A stretch of DNA of 64,000 bases from Brugia malayi. Lineage: Eukaryota; Nematoda; Chromadorea; Rhabditida; Onchocercidae. The stretch is from positions 2,456,001 through 2,520,000 of the forward strand of contig NW_025062478.1 of the NCBI RefSeq assembly GCF_000002995.4. The letters are read 5' to 3'. Made by a program: the position numbers and the translations under genes. Shown in pieces: positions 1-13,400 of this stretch. Each line of letters starts with the position of its first letter. Position 1 is the stretch's first letter. The notes beneath the pieces were generated by a model. It was not told the origin of the DNA and ran no database searches. It worked only from the letters and a program-made list of their open reading frames with translations.

Positions 1-3000
1 TATAAACTTAAGACTTTTTAAATTTAAAATTTAAACGTTAGACTTTTTTTTTTTTTGTCAAAATTTCGTAACCCCTTTTTTAGCAAACAATCACATAACG
101 TCCATTGAAGAATTTGGATATCTCAAAAGTATATTACAACGTTTACTATTGAAATATTTACTTTCATTCAAAAAGAACCAAACTTATACGGTATATATTT
201 ACCGTATAAGTTTGGCTGTTATTCTGTAACATACCGTATGCAGTTACCCTTTATCAGTATTTGTACCGTATATGTCTGACCTATTTATCAGGTACCATAT
301 ATGGCTGATTTCCCTTATTAACATTTGTACTACATACTTTTTTCAAAAGACCAATTTTTTTTTTTGAATTTTATTTATCAAACTGTTTATCACCGTGGTA
401 AATACTATCACTTATTGATACGGTGGATACCGTATCCATATTTGAAATTAATTGATAAAATATGATATATATGTGATAATTATATTATCAATTAATATTT
501 CTAATGTAACGAATTTTTGATTATAATTTTTCTCATCATTTTATTGTCACAATGTGATTAAATAAAATTTGTTTTATTGTTAAAATATTATGAAAAAAAA
601 AAAACGAAAACAAATCTTTTTCTGAATTTACAAAATGATTGCTAAAATAAGTTCTTTCTTTTTTTTTTAAAAAAAAAAATTCTGTTCATTTAAATGGTAT
701 AACTGAGTGCTTTAGAAGTGATGATACACTGTTAACATTTTTGATTTATTATCATTGGATGAGAATGGAATTTTGCTTCCTGCTGATATCTTTTAAACTT
801 TAAATTTCAATCGGAACTTTAGTTTTTGAAGAAAAAAAAATGACAGACTTTTTTTCTTGTAAAATTTTGCTTTATACATTGTCACTTTAAGTTATCATTA
901 CTTTTGTCAAATTATTTTCACCATTAACAGTTCATTTTTTTAAGACGATGAGCTATTGCTGATGCAAATAGCCTTGAATTATCGATAAGAATTAAAAGAT
1001 TCTGAGTGACTTGTCTTTCTTCACATGAAATTTTAATTACAGAATAATTCTATTTAAAAAATGATAATTAATTATAATTGTATTCATATCATTATAAAAA
1101 GCATTTGCAAAGACTGATGACACAAATTTCAAATACTTGAAAGTTTGTTTTTGGAATAATACTTCTTAAAATTTATACAAACTGATAAACTAATAAGTTG
1201 AAGAAAAAAAAAAAAAAAAAACCTTCGTAAACTTCTTTTAATTAGCAAATTGTTTATCTGAAAATATATTAGGTTCGTAAGTAAGAATTCACAAATTTTA
1301 TGAATAATTTGCCTTAACACAAATCATTAAAATACTTTAAGATTATCCAATATTACTTAAATTATTTTGAGTTTAAAGGAAAATTTATTATTTTTATTTT
1401 TTTTCTTTTTTCTAATTGGAAGGATACTTAATTTAAAAAAAAAAATAGGATTTTCTTTTTTTTTTTTTTTTGATGAATACGAGATTAATTTATTTTACGA
1501 GTAGCCGATAAACTAGTTTTATTTCTCTATGACGGATAAATATCTTCTCTTTTTTTTTTCATTTTATCTCGTTTATTTATTTTCACGTACTTTTCTGTGC
1601 TTATTTTAAGTGGCTCTTCATTTCAGCAATATTTAAAATTCAAATTTTACAATTAAAAATAGTAGATTAGTAAATAAATACTTAATTTTTTTGTTCAAAC
1701 TTTAAATATGCTCTTTCAATTTTAATACCGAAGCACTTATTAATTATTGGTTGATCAATTTTTAATATAAATTTATATAATCTAATCATCACTGAATATA
1801 TTATAATTAATAATAACAATAATAATAATAATTGTACTAGATGAATTAAATCTTTTCGAGAATACAATTTTCAAAGAGAAAAAATTTTTTGCTCCTATCA
1901 TTAATCAAAATATATGAAAAATATGAGAGCTTAAAATTAATAAATCATATTGCTGAGAAATGTTTGCATATGTATTTTATTACAGATTTCAAAAAAAAAG
2001 TGTAATTATTTCAAATAACTTTGAGATTTATATAAAATAATAATGTGTTTAAAATAATACATTTATTATAAGTTATTTCATACATAAATGAAAATTATTT
2101 TTTCTTCATAATTAATTTTCATGTATGCCAGACAATTATTACCTTTATTCATTATTAATTTATAATTTATTTCATACATAAATAAAAATTATTATAAGAA
2201 TTAATTAATTATTCTATGCATAATAGTTTTTGTCAATGATTCTTTTCTATTGCTATAATTTCCTTTTCTAATTAAATATATAATATTACTTTATAGAATA
2301 TATTTATTTGTTGTAATTACAGAATGTGTTTATATTTACTTAATTATAGAATATATTTACTTGAATAAATATATTTTAGTAAACAAAAAAATGTTATTTT
2401 ATATGAATTATATAAAAAAAATTATACGAATTTTTGTTGAAAATTTTGTTTGAAAAAATTATTTATTTATTATATAATTACAAAATATTTCCTGAGATTT
2501 TTTTTTTTTAAAAAAAAAAAATTGAAATGAATTTAATAAAATAATTGGATTCATAAATATATCTTGGATAAATATAAATTAAAACATTTTATATTATTAT
2601 TATTATTATATATAAAGAAAAAAAAAGAAATTTTTTATCAAATTTTGAATAAAAAAATTTTAAACAGAAAATTGATTATGAATTAATTCATTTTTAAGTT
2701 ATTTTGTTAAAAGTTCATTAACCTTTCTTTTTTTTTTTCTTCTAATTTAAGCTTAAATTAATGGAGTAATAAAAAGACATTTGTCAACGATAATTTCTAC
2801 CGTAATATTTTCTCATTTTATTGCATTTTCTTCCTATTTATATGTCAACGATTATGGTTTCACCTATTCCAGTACGATCCTTTTTGCGCCTCTATTACTA
2901 TTCCTTTTGCGCTTTCTCCATCACACTATTTGAAATTAATTCATTACTGATAATATCATCAAAACAAACAAAGCTTAATGAATTAAATTGATTTCTTTAA

Positions 3001-4244
3001 AAACTTTTAAAAATTATTTTTTAAAGAAATTTTTAAAGTCAAACTATCTAAATATTGATATTTTATTTGATAACCGATTATTATTATTATTTTTTAATTA
3101 TCTTAAAATTTTTTTTTTTTAATTTATACTCTTAATTTTGCTATATTTCATAGTATTGATTCGTTCATACGATTATTTTAATTATTAAACAAATATAATT
3201 AATATAAAATTTCGATTATAACTTATTATCAATTTAAAAAAAGCAATCAAATTTGCAATAACCATTCAATAATTCATGAATTCTCCCTTTTTTTTTTTTT
3301 TTTTTTTTTTTAATAACCATTTCCAATTTAATTTCTTTTTAATGAATAAAAATTTGAGGGAGATAAAAAATAATATTTTCTATCATTTATCTAATAAGGT
3401 AATCGGTTGATTAAACATAATTTTATAAATTTATTTTCCAGTTGAAAAAAAAAAAAGAATTCACAACTTTTTCTTTTTGCATAAAAATATTTTATTATTC
3501 AAAAATTACTCAGACATTCATCTTTTCTAATAATTTTTATAGAAATATTAATCAAATCTTCTTTTAAACATAACTTATTATTAATTAGAAAATTTCATTA
3601 ATTTGCATCAATTAATAAATATTTTTCACATAAATTTTGTTTTTGACTATTCCTTTTTCTTTTTATCATAACTGTCTAATATTTTTGGTTACATTTTTAG
3701 CAGAATAATAAAAAACAAAAAAAAAAACAAAAGAAAAACAAAAAGCAAAATAAACAAACAATATATAATTTTTATTAAAATAAAAAAAACAATGAAGAAT
3801 TTAACATTTTTATTTATAAAAGTGTGTATTAAATTTAATTATTGCAAACAATTTTCTTCTTTTGTTCTTTTAATTATTAATAAATTTATCATTTTATTTT
3901 TGAAATTAGATATTAAAATATGAATAAAATGAAAAAGACTTTTATCATAACTATCATAAATCTTTGTCATTTACTGCAATAATGAAAATACATTAATCAT
4001 ATGTATTTGTTGTTGTTTGCTTATTTATTTGTTGTTATTGTTTTTTTTTAAATATGACACAATGAAAACAAAAAAAAAAAATTTCTTTTTCTTTCTCTTG
4101 CAGTTACGAAAAGAATACAATTTGTTATTTACTACAATCATAAATAAAACAATCTGTCATTTACTACAATAATGAAATATATTGATGACAAATGTTTGTT
4201 GTTGTTTGTTTGTTTGTTTGTTGATTATTTTCTTTCTTTTGTAG
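1..4244. other. AT-rich upstream region / 5' intron, no supported gene
   Basis: No coding exon can be supported here. The stretch is homopolymer-rich AT sequence with one inverted repeat and short tandem array near 178-335 and a duplicated splice acceptor near 3968-4244. Because the exon at 4245 has no initiator and is entered through a TTTTGTAG acceptor, this stretch probably includes intron sequence of the KASH gene, and its first exon lies here or left of the window. One ATG-led 49-codon ORF at 2842-2991 has a weak in-frame donor (CCA|GTACGA) but nothing else to recommend it. Confidence 0.5.
178..335. repeat. Inverted repeat plus 29-35 bp tandem TACCGTATA array
   Basis: Perfect 16-bp arms at 178-193 and 200-215 (CCAAACTTATACGGTA and its reverse complement) flank a 6-base loop. 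The right arm is also the first unit of a degenerate array whose TACCGTATA-like starts fall at 200, 232, 264, 293 and about 328. Later copies near 415-440 (ATACGGTGGATACCGTAT) look like decayed relatives. Confidence 0.7.
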
Positions 4245-4260
4245 TTACAACGAAAATGTC
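3968..4260 (+). repeat. Duplicated 3' intron end and splice acceptor before exon 1
   Basis: The segment TCATTTACTRCAATAATGAAA, then a TTGTTGTTTG-rich tract, a pyrimidine run, (C/T)AG and TTAC..CGAAAA, occurs twice. The first copy ends in an acceptor at 4103 and the second at 4244, 141 bp apart. Reading on from the first acceptor in the exon's frame reaches a TAA near 4170, so the second acceptor is taken as the real one. Confidence 0.7.
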
Positions 4261-4415
4261 AAATATCTGAAACAAATCCATCGACACACATTGCAATCAC
4301 CGATACTACAACAAATCTCATTAACAGCGACAATAGCGCATTACTGCAAGAACTATTCTGTGAGGCATGTAGTACACTTTATAATGATATTCTCAATGCT
4401 ATCGATCACCAATCG
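4245..4415 (+). CDS. KASH gene exon 1 (first one traced)
   Basis: Enters at TTTTGTAG|TTA in phase 0 and leaves at CAATCG|GTTCGT, 57 codons. Starts LQRKCQISETN and includes ALLQELFCEACSTLYNDILN, which looks helical with two cysteines. No initiator Met in frame, so an upstream exon must exist. The donor is weak, but it joins exon 2 in frame. Confidence 0.6.
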
Positions 4416-7400
4416 GTTCGTCACTTTTCATTCGTTTATAAATTTTCTAAATGTATGCAAAATTTGTGCTTATAGTTACGTCATTACCTGAACGTAAGCA
4501 ACGAATTACGTGAACGTGTGCAAAGTTTGTTCTTGTAGTTACGTCATTACCTGAACGTATGCAAAATTTGCTCTTATGATCACTGTTATTACCTGAACGT
4601 AAGCAATGATCTGAACGCATGAAAAGTTTGTTCTTATAGTTACGGCTATTGAATTACGTAAGCAATGAATTACGTGAACGTATACAAAGTTTGTTCTTAT
4701 ATTCACGTCATTACCTAAACATATACAAAGTTTATTCCTTTATTCACCGTTATAAAAATAAAAAATAATGGAAGAAAAAAATTGAAAAAATAATATGAAA
4801 AATTCATATGACAAAGATAAAAATTTATGATTTTTATTTTAATAAAATGATTTTTTTGTCATCGTAAAATTTGCAGTATTTATCAGTATTGATCAAATTA
4901 ATAAATTGGATAAGATGAAGAAAAAATGCAAAAATATATTAATTTATATATATTTAAATTATTACTTATCATAAATATAAATTTATAGAAAGTAAACTTT
5001 ACAATTAAATTATTGAAAAATTCGAAAATTTTATTATTTAATTAAATTGCATAATTTTATGGAAAAAAAAACTAATAGTAATTTTAATTTTTTCATAAAA
5101 TTATAACTTCTCACATTATCACTTATCAATTTTAATTCATCCTACTTTTCCTTGTCTGCTCACTTTATTTTTGTTTATTAAATATAATTCAATACAACAA
5201 TTTCTTTGTGTAATTAAGTAATGCTAATTTATCACTAATTATCAACATTATAAATTTTTGCTTGGTGCTCGATTAATCATTAGTAGATTGTTTGTTTTGT
5301 TATACATTTAAAGTTTTAACTTTTGAAGTTAAAACTTTAAATGTGCAACAGCAATTATTTATCATACACTTTAAATTGATAAATGTTGTTAAGAGTTTGC
5401 AGATTTAAATTGTAACTTTAAACATTCTTACTATTTTCATTCTTTTCTTGCAAAATTATATGATATATTTCTCGTAGTTCTTTTAAATTTCAATTTAAAA
5501 ATAAAATTTTACAGATTTTTCCTCCCTTTTTCTTTAAATTCATTTTAATTGTCCAATTTTGGTAATTGATGACATTTTTCTTTTCCTTTTTCATAATAAT
5601 TTTAATCAAAATAACAAAATAATAAATTTGACTAATTTAACAAATATAAAAAATGCATTATCATAGCCTAAAACTAACTTTGTTCGAATATTTGACAATT
5701 TCAATCTTTAAATTTTAAATTTTAGACAAAAGACATGTTAGTTAGCTATCGATCTGTTAAACTATTTACAAATCTTGATTTTAATTTTTAAACAAAAGAC
5801 GCGAAGCTAATTAATTAGTTAATTAGCCAGTTATCAAATCTTTTAAACAATCTTTAAATTTCCATTTTAAATTTTAGCTAACAGATATGAAATTAATTAG
5901 TTCGTTAATTAGTAAATTGTCGATTTGTTCAAATTTCCTTCAACAAATAAGTGACAAATTTATGAAAAAAGATATCAATTAATTCATTAAATGTTTACTA
6001 AACATAGCTAAAATTCATAACTGACAAAGTAAACAAAGTTAATTTACTGTTTAACAGTTTGTCTTTATTCTTTCCAAGCAATTATTTACTCCATTCATTA
6101 ACACCGGAAGTGTAATATTTGCCTAAAATGGCGCTTGGCGCATATTTTTATTTGCATACCTTTTAGGGTTTTGTTTATAAATTGTTTAATATTTAGTCAA
6201 GAAGTAATTTGCATATTCAAATGTGCAATTCTCAATCAGTCAAAATTGATGACTCTTTTAACTCTGAAGTAGTTTACCTTGTCACCTTGTCACTTTAGGT
6301 CATTTAGGTCAACCAAAATATTTTCGCTCGTTTTCAATAATAAGTCATATTTATTGTGCTGTTTGGATGGTTTATTTTTCTCAGCAATGTTTAACTAATT
6401 AATTGGTAGTTTTAATAATTAATTAACAGGAATAATACTTAACCTATCTAAAGCACTTTTTAAATTTATTAGCTATTCCCTTATTTGCATATTTTTAAAG
6501 GATACTTTTTTTTCTTTTTGAAGGATAAATTCAATTTTTGATCAAATTAAGTATGGAAAAATGAAAGTTCTCAAAAACATATATTTGTTTCGAACTTTGA
6601 CCTTAGAGTATTCAGCTCAATCCAAAAGTAAATCCAAATTTTTAGTGTAATCAAAAAAAAAAAATAATATCTTCGTCTGTTCCTCCCCACATCATTCACT
6701 ATTTGTGAGAAGAAAAATGATTTAAAAAAAAAATTTTCCTTTTTCAAAAAATTCATAATAGTTCAAAGGTTAGATTAAATATTAGCAATACAGAAAATTT
6801 TCATTATTACTAATTCAAAATATCTCAGATCTTAGCGAAAAAAAATTAAAAAAACTAAATATTGCTAAATATTAAGCAATTTTTTTTTTTTTAAGAAAAA
6901 CTAATATTTAATATTGGATCGAAAATTTTTCCTTTTCAACATATTTTAGAGTAATTTTTTTTTAAAAAAAAAGAAAAAGTAATCTTATTTTTCATTTTCC
7001 TTTTTTTTTTTTTTTTTTTCATAACAATTCATAAAATTTATTTGATCAGAAATTTGAAGAAAAAAAAAAAAACCTAAAATTCATATTTAAAATAATCCTT
7101 TCATCTTTACCGTTTCTCTTTTTCATCCTTTCACATTTAAATATTTATTGCATAAATTGAAATATTTGTTATTTTTGAAATAAGTAATTTAAATAATTTA
7201 TTTATTCATATCATTTTTTTTTTGAATTACAATCTGTTAAATTATTCATTCCATTTTAAAAAATAAAAAATAAATAAATAAATAAAAATAAACGCACTTA
7301 TTGTTTATTACTGTAAAATCAACACTGAAACAAGTATTGTTGAATTGAATTAATTGATAATAAAAATGTATTAGTTAAAATTAAATCACAAATGTTGATT

Positions 7401-10400
7401 TAAATTTGAAAATTTTTGCTGAAAAATTGAACTTTTCTTTTCGATACAATAAAATTTTATATTATTCCTATTTCATTCAAATTTAAAATCAAATTTACCA
7501 TAAGTATTAAATTACAATCATATATATATTTGTGTCATTTAGTTATAGTTAGAGTATGAATTGATAGTTTAATTAATTCTTTCCTAAAATTCTTAAATAT
7601 TTTATTTCTCTTCTTATATTATCTTTCCAATTTCTAAACATTACATTGCTTTCATCTTATCATATCATATATCATATATCGTTATAATTTACTTTCTAAT
7701 AAGTTTAAAATCTTCAATTTACTAAATTTATTTAATATTTTATTAAACTTTTTTTTTTTTTGCTTTATTTACAAAGTGTTTTTAATTTGAAAAAAAAAAA
7801 AAAATATGTAATCATTTTTTAATAAATTTTATATTTTAATAATTATCACTAAAATACAAGTAATTTGATTACGTTAAAATGTTATCAATATTTATTACAA
7901 TTTGCTTATGCATAAAATTTAAAATAAAAAAGTTTTTTTTATTGTAAAATCAAAATTGAAAATTCAATTAAAATGAATGACTTATATATCTTTTCATTTA
8001 AAAAATCTCATTTTTAATTTTTAAAAAAATTATCTAAATATTTTTTAATATATTTTGTGTTTTAATAATTATCAATAAAATCTTATCAATCCATTGTAAA
8101 AATGAAATTGAAAATGTAATTAAAACGAACAATTTATGTTTATTATATATTTTTTATTTAAAAATACTTATTTTTATTTTTTTAAAAAAAGTATTTCATC
8201 ATTCTTTAATATAATTTATGTTTTAATAATTATCATTAAAAATCTTAGTAATTTTATTATTATTATTATTATTAAGATGTTATCAACATTTATTATAAGT
8301 TGCATAAGCATTTAAAAAGTATTTAAAATAAAAAAAAAATTTATTGTAAAATTGAAATTGAAAATTTAATTATTTTTTTTACATATTTTTTTTTTTTAGG
8401 TACTCAACGAAAGTGATATTTTACGTCGTCGAATGAAAATTATCGAGCAAGGCACCGAACTATCGGATGCGCTTCCACAGTTATCGAATTTAATTACTTC
8501 AAAGTAAGTAAAAAGTTTTTTGTTTGTTTGTTTGTTTGTTTGTTTTTTTTTTCATCGAAATTGAGATTTATGAAATTAATTTCATTGAAATTCAAAATTT
8601 GCAGCTGTAATATTTTGTGGAATTTTTTTGTTATTTTAAATATTACTTATAATAATTTTATTACTCACAGTAGTAAGGAATTAAATATGCAATAATAATA
8701 TAAATAATAAAATTGAAACAATTTATTCTATAAAAATTTTTTAATGTTTCTAATTATTTTATTTTATTTATTTATTTATTTTTGTTATTAAACAATTTTT
8801 TTAATACTTTTTTTTTTGGCATATCTCATAATTTTTTCATATATTGAAGTGTTGAAGAAAACAAAAAATGATTTTAAGCCTTTTTTTTTTTTTAAATTTC
8901 AAAATTTCAACTTATCATTTAATTGACGTAAATTTATTTGACGTAAAATTCATAACGTGGAAATCTTTGAAATTGATCAGAGATTTCCATGTTATGAGCT
9001 ATAGAAAGAAAAAAACTGTTCAAATATTTTTTACATTATTCATTTTCCACTGCTCAAAAGACATGAATGACAATTCAGGATTAAGTAGAGAGAGCAATCG
9101 GAAAAATAATGTTATTGCCGGTTAGATGATTCCGGAATACGGATTACACTCACACCAATCATATAAGAATTGGTACGAAAATCACAGTAGAGAAACTTTT
9201 GAGTAATAAATTCAAGTTATTTACGTATGACGTGAAAAATTCTATTAGTTATACCATTATACTTGTTATACTTTACGTATTACTCGTCACGTAGTTACGT
9301 ATTATTTATTCGAAGTTCAAAATGAATTAATCCATTCATTTTATTATTCTTAAGTAAATAAAATTTTTCTTCTGTTTACCTGGAACTACGAAAATTTTGT
9401 TGATAAAAATTAAAATTATTAAATTAATATTCTGAAGCAAATTAAAAACCGTATCAGGAAAAGAAAATGAGAACACGGAAAAGGATTTAAGAAGTTTTTA
9501 ACTAACTAAAATTAACAGATGAGTTCATTTAAATTAAATGATATTTTTATTCCGTAAATAACAAAACAGGAAAAGGATAATTTATAAGAATTTATAAGTT
9601 TTAAAATTTGTATTCTTTAATTTAGTTTATAAACTTATAAGAACAAACAAACTGTTTTTTTCTTTTTTTTTTTGGATTTATTATTTAACCGGAAGAAATT
9701 CTTCAAACAAATTTTAAATTTTTTATTAAACGGTTTTTTATTTCTGGAATATTTTAAAAGAAAAATTAGCTATACAAAATATTTTATCGGATATATCATA
9801 CATTTAATCTTAAATCTGATAATTTAAATATTAAAGTTTAATTTATATCAGTGCTAATCATATGCATTTTATTTTTTTTTTTCTTTTTTTTTTTTTTACT
9901 TTGAAATATTAAAGTAAATGAAAAGATTCCAATGTTAACTGATTTAGCACATTGTTCATTTGCGTAAGTTTAAATTTTTCATAAGTTAAAATGATTTTCA
10001 TAACCTAAAATTAATTTTTAGTTCATTAACTTTTATTTTAATTGTTCAATTTTATTTTTAATTGTTCCGTAATTTGCATTTCTATAATTCTTAGTTTTCC
10101 GCAACACTGAACTCACAAATTTATAATTTCTTTCGTTTCATTTAAAAAAAAAGAATGAAATTATAAAAAAAAATAAAATTATCTACCGTGGAGATTTCTT
10201 ACTTAACTAAATGAATAGTAAATAAGTAGTTTAATCTTTCCTATATATCTTATTTTTTTTATTTAATTAACGATTTTATTTTATTTTTTGCATAATTTAA
10301 TTTGAATCGATAAAATAAATTTAAGTTTTGTCTCATAGGCTTTATAGGTTATACTGGCAAAAAAGATTTTGAATAAATTATTTGTAAGTAAATTAAACTG

Positions 10401-13400
10401 TTGAAAGACTTTATTACAATTTTAAAAACTCAAATTTTGAAAAGTTAAATTAAAAAAAAAATTCCAAATTTCCAAGATTGATAACTGTTGTTCCTTCATC
10501 TGTGACAATATTATATAATACATATTCATTGTTTCAAATTTATAATTTCAATTCCTATACCATTTTGCAATTTAAAAAAATTTTTTTAAATGGAACAATT
10601 TAATTACTTAAATTTGCATTTTGATTTCTATTTATCAAACTTTTTAACTTTTAGTTACACAAATTACTGAAAATATTTGAGAAAATCTTTTTTTGACTTT
10701 TAAATTTAAAAATAAAAAATAAAAAAGAAAATTAGTCACAATTTCAGAATGATAAATAAAAATACTAAAAAAAAAAATTTTTTTTTTAAATATAATTTTC
10801 AGATTAAGTACAATTAATCGTGCCATGGAACATCTAGAATTAAATCGACGATCATTCGCAGAAAATGCTGAAAATATTACTAAAGGTTTAGAATTAATCA
10901 TTTATAATTTCAATTATAATTTTAATTTTTTCCGAAATAATTATCAAACAAATTATTATCTAATAAAATTATTATTTATAAAATTTAATAAAAGAAATAA
11001 AAAATTTTTAATGCTAGAGTATTATCAGTTTGAATAAACAAAAAATAAAAAGTGAAAAGAAATAAAATGAAATATATGTTTAGATAATTTAATTTAATAA
11101 AAAGAAAAAAGAAATTATTATTTATAAAATTTAATAAAGAAATGAAAATTTTTTAATGCTAGAATATTATCAATTTGAATAAACAAAAAAATAAAAAAAT
11201 AAAAAGAAATAAAATGAAATATATTTTTAGATAATTTAATTTAAAAAAAAAAAAAAAGAAAAGAAAAAAGAATGATAAATTGGTAAACCATAAAGACGAA
11301 GCATTTCTTTTTTTTTTTTTTTTTCAAAATTTAATTTATCATAAATTTTAGACGACGATGAACCAATGGCAGTATTAGAGCTTCGAAAATGGCTTCATAT
11401 GATGAGTGAAAAGCTTTCTATAATGGAAAGCAAATTTACAAGAGTTATACTTGCCCGAAACGAACTGGATCGTTTGGCTGCTGACCAACAGGTTTTTCTT
11501 TTTTTTTTTATTTTATTTATTTGTTTATTTTTTTTTTCCTCTCTCTTCCTCTCTCTCCCTCTCTCTCTCTCTCTCTCCCTGATAACAAATGGAATAAAAT
11601 ATTTCATATTTTGTAGTAATTTATTTTTATGAAATTAGAATTGTAAATAGATGAACGAGTGCACACATTTAAGTATAAATTTAGTGTGATAAAGTTAATT
11701 TAAACTTTTTTTTCTTAATTTAAATTTAACATATAACAGATGTAGGATAGTTTATTAACTTTATGTAAAACTTTTTGTAAAAAAAAAAAAAGCTAAACTT
11801 TGTGAAATTTTATATTTCCTTTCGTTTTCTTTTTCTCTCTCTCTCTCTCTCTCTCGAATAAAAATGGAATAAAATATTTCATATTTTTTAATAATTTATT
11901 CGTATGAAATTAAAATTGTATATACATGAATGAATGTATACCGTGCGATGTACTTAAATGCAAAGTTAATTTTGAAATGTTTTTTTAAATTTAAATTTAG
12001 TATTAGAGATGTATGATAGTACTGTGTAAAACTTTATTTAAAAAATATTATCCTATTTTTTTTTTTTTTTTCAATACGATAACTTGTTTTTTAATTTATT
12101 TATCTTTTTTTTTTTTTTTTGAATTTTTTTCCAATGAAATATGATAACTTGTTTTTTCTCTTTTATATCGATTCGTAAAATTATTTTATTTTTTAATTTC
12201 TAATTACAATGAAATGAATTTACCAATGTTTGATATGTGAGTTATTTTATGGCAATTTATAAATCATATGGTAAGTTAGCTATATGAAATTTAGGTAATA
12301 AAAAGTATCAATAAATAGGCAAATAAAAAGAAAGGAAAAAGTAATTGGCGTAAATGTCGCAGAGATGAAACAATAGAAATTACATGCTATTATATGGAGA
12401 ATAAATTATCTGAAGTTAAATTTGAAATCATAGTTAATTATTTATCTACTTTTCTCCTAATTAAACAATTGCGTAATTTGCGCAAAATGATTTAATCAGG
12501 TTTAATTCCTTAATTAATAATTTAATAATTTGGTATATTTCATTTTATTGTTGTCCCTTTACTACAAAAAAAAGAAAAGAAAACAATTTTGTTATTTAAT
12601 AATTATAGCATTAAAATACATTTTTATAATCAAAATTTACATTCCAATTAATTTTTTTTTTTTTTGTTTTTCAATTTTCAATAATTATTTAATGATTATG
12701 TATGCATACGCATATTCATATAACCTTGAAAATAGTATGCACATAGACATACGACCCATTCATGCAATATTACTTTTGTCAACTGTGTATGTCACCACTG
12801 TCACCGCTACCGTCGCTGCTACTACTATTGCTACAATCTCGAATATTTTGCAGTTCTAATTTTACTACTCACCGCCCCCGCATTATCCGTTCTCGTTCAA
12901 TCACCCCATAATCTGTAATGATGGATATTTGTTGTTGTTGTTACTGTTGTCACTGTTATTGTTGTTGTTGCTGTTGTCATAGTCATTGTTGTTATTGTTA
13001 TTGCTGTTGTTTTCACTGTTACTGTTATTGTTATTGTCATTGTTGTTGCTCATTGTTGTCGTTACTGTTGTTGTTATTAATGTTGGTAGGATGTTCAATT
13101 TCATAAATGTGTACCGTTTTATTTATCTAACTATTTGTAATTCCTTTCCAGATATTTTCATTGTTAATAATGAAAAATAATAATGGTAATGATGGTAATA
13201 ATGATGACAATAATAATGATAATAATAATAATAGTAACAATAATAATAGCGATTGTAATAATGGTAGCAGTAATAGTAACAATTAATAGTGATAATTAAT
13301 AACCATAATAAATAATAATATTGAGTAATAGCAAATAATAAATGATAATAATAAGAACAGTGATAATTATTATTACTATTATTATGTTCATAACAATAAT

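Noticed and set aside
680..830. Open stretch with GATTTATTATCATTGGATGA and a stop
   Set aside because: Frames conflict, no acceptor gives a convincing exon and composition is ordinary.
2842..2991. 49-codon ATG-led ORF as first exon of the KASH gene
   Set aside because: Only a weak donor (CCA|GTACGA) and no protein signature; kept only as a note.
8868..9125. 85-codon plus-strand ORF
   Set aside because: Low-complexity Phe/Lys/Ile, lies across an inverted repeat in an intron and does not fit exon phases.
12530..13180. Poly-Cys, poly-Leu and poly-Asn ORFs on both strands
   Set aside because: Products of imperfect trinucleotide repeats.
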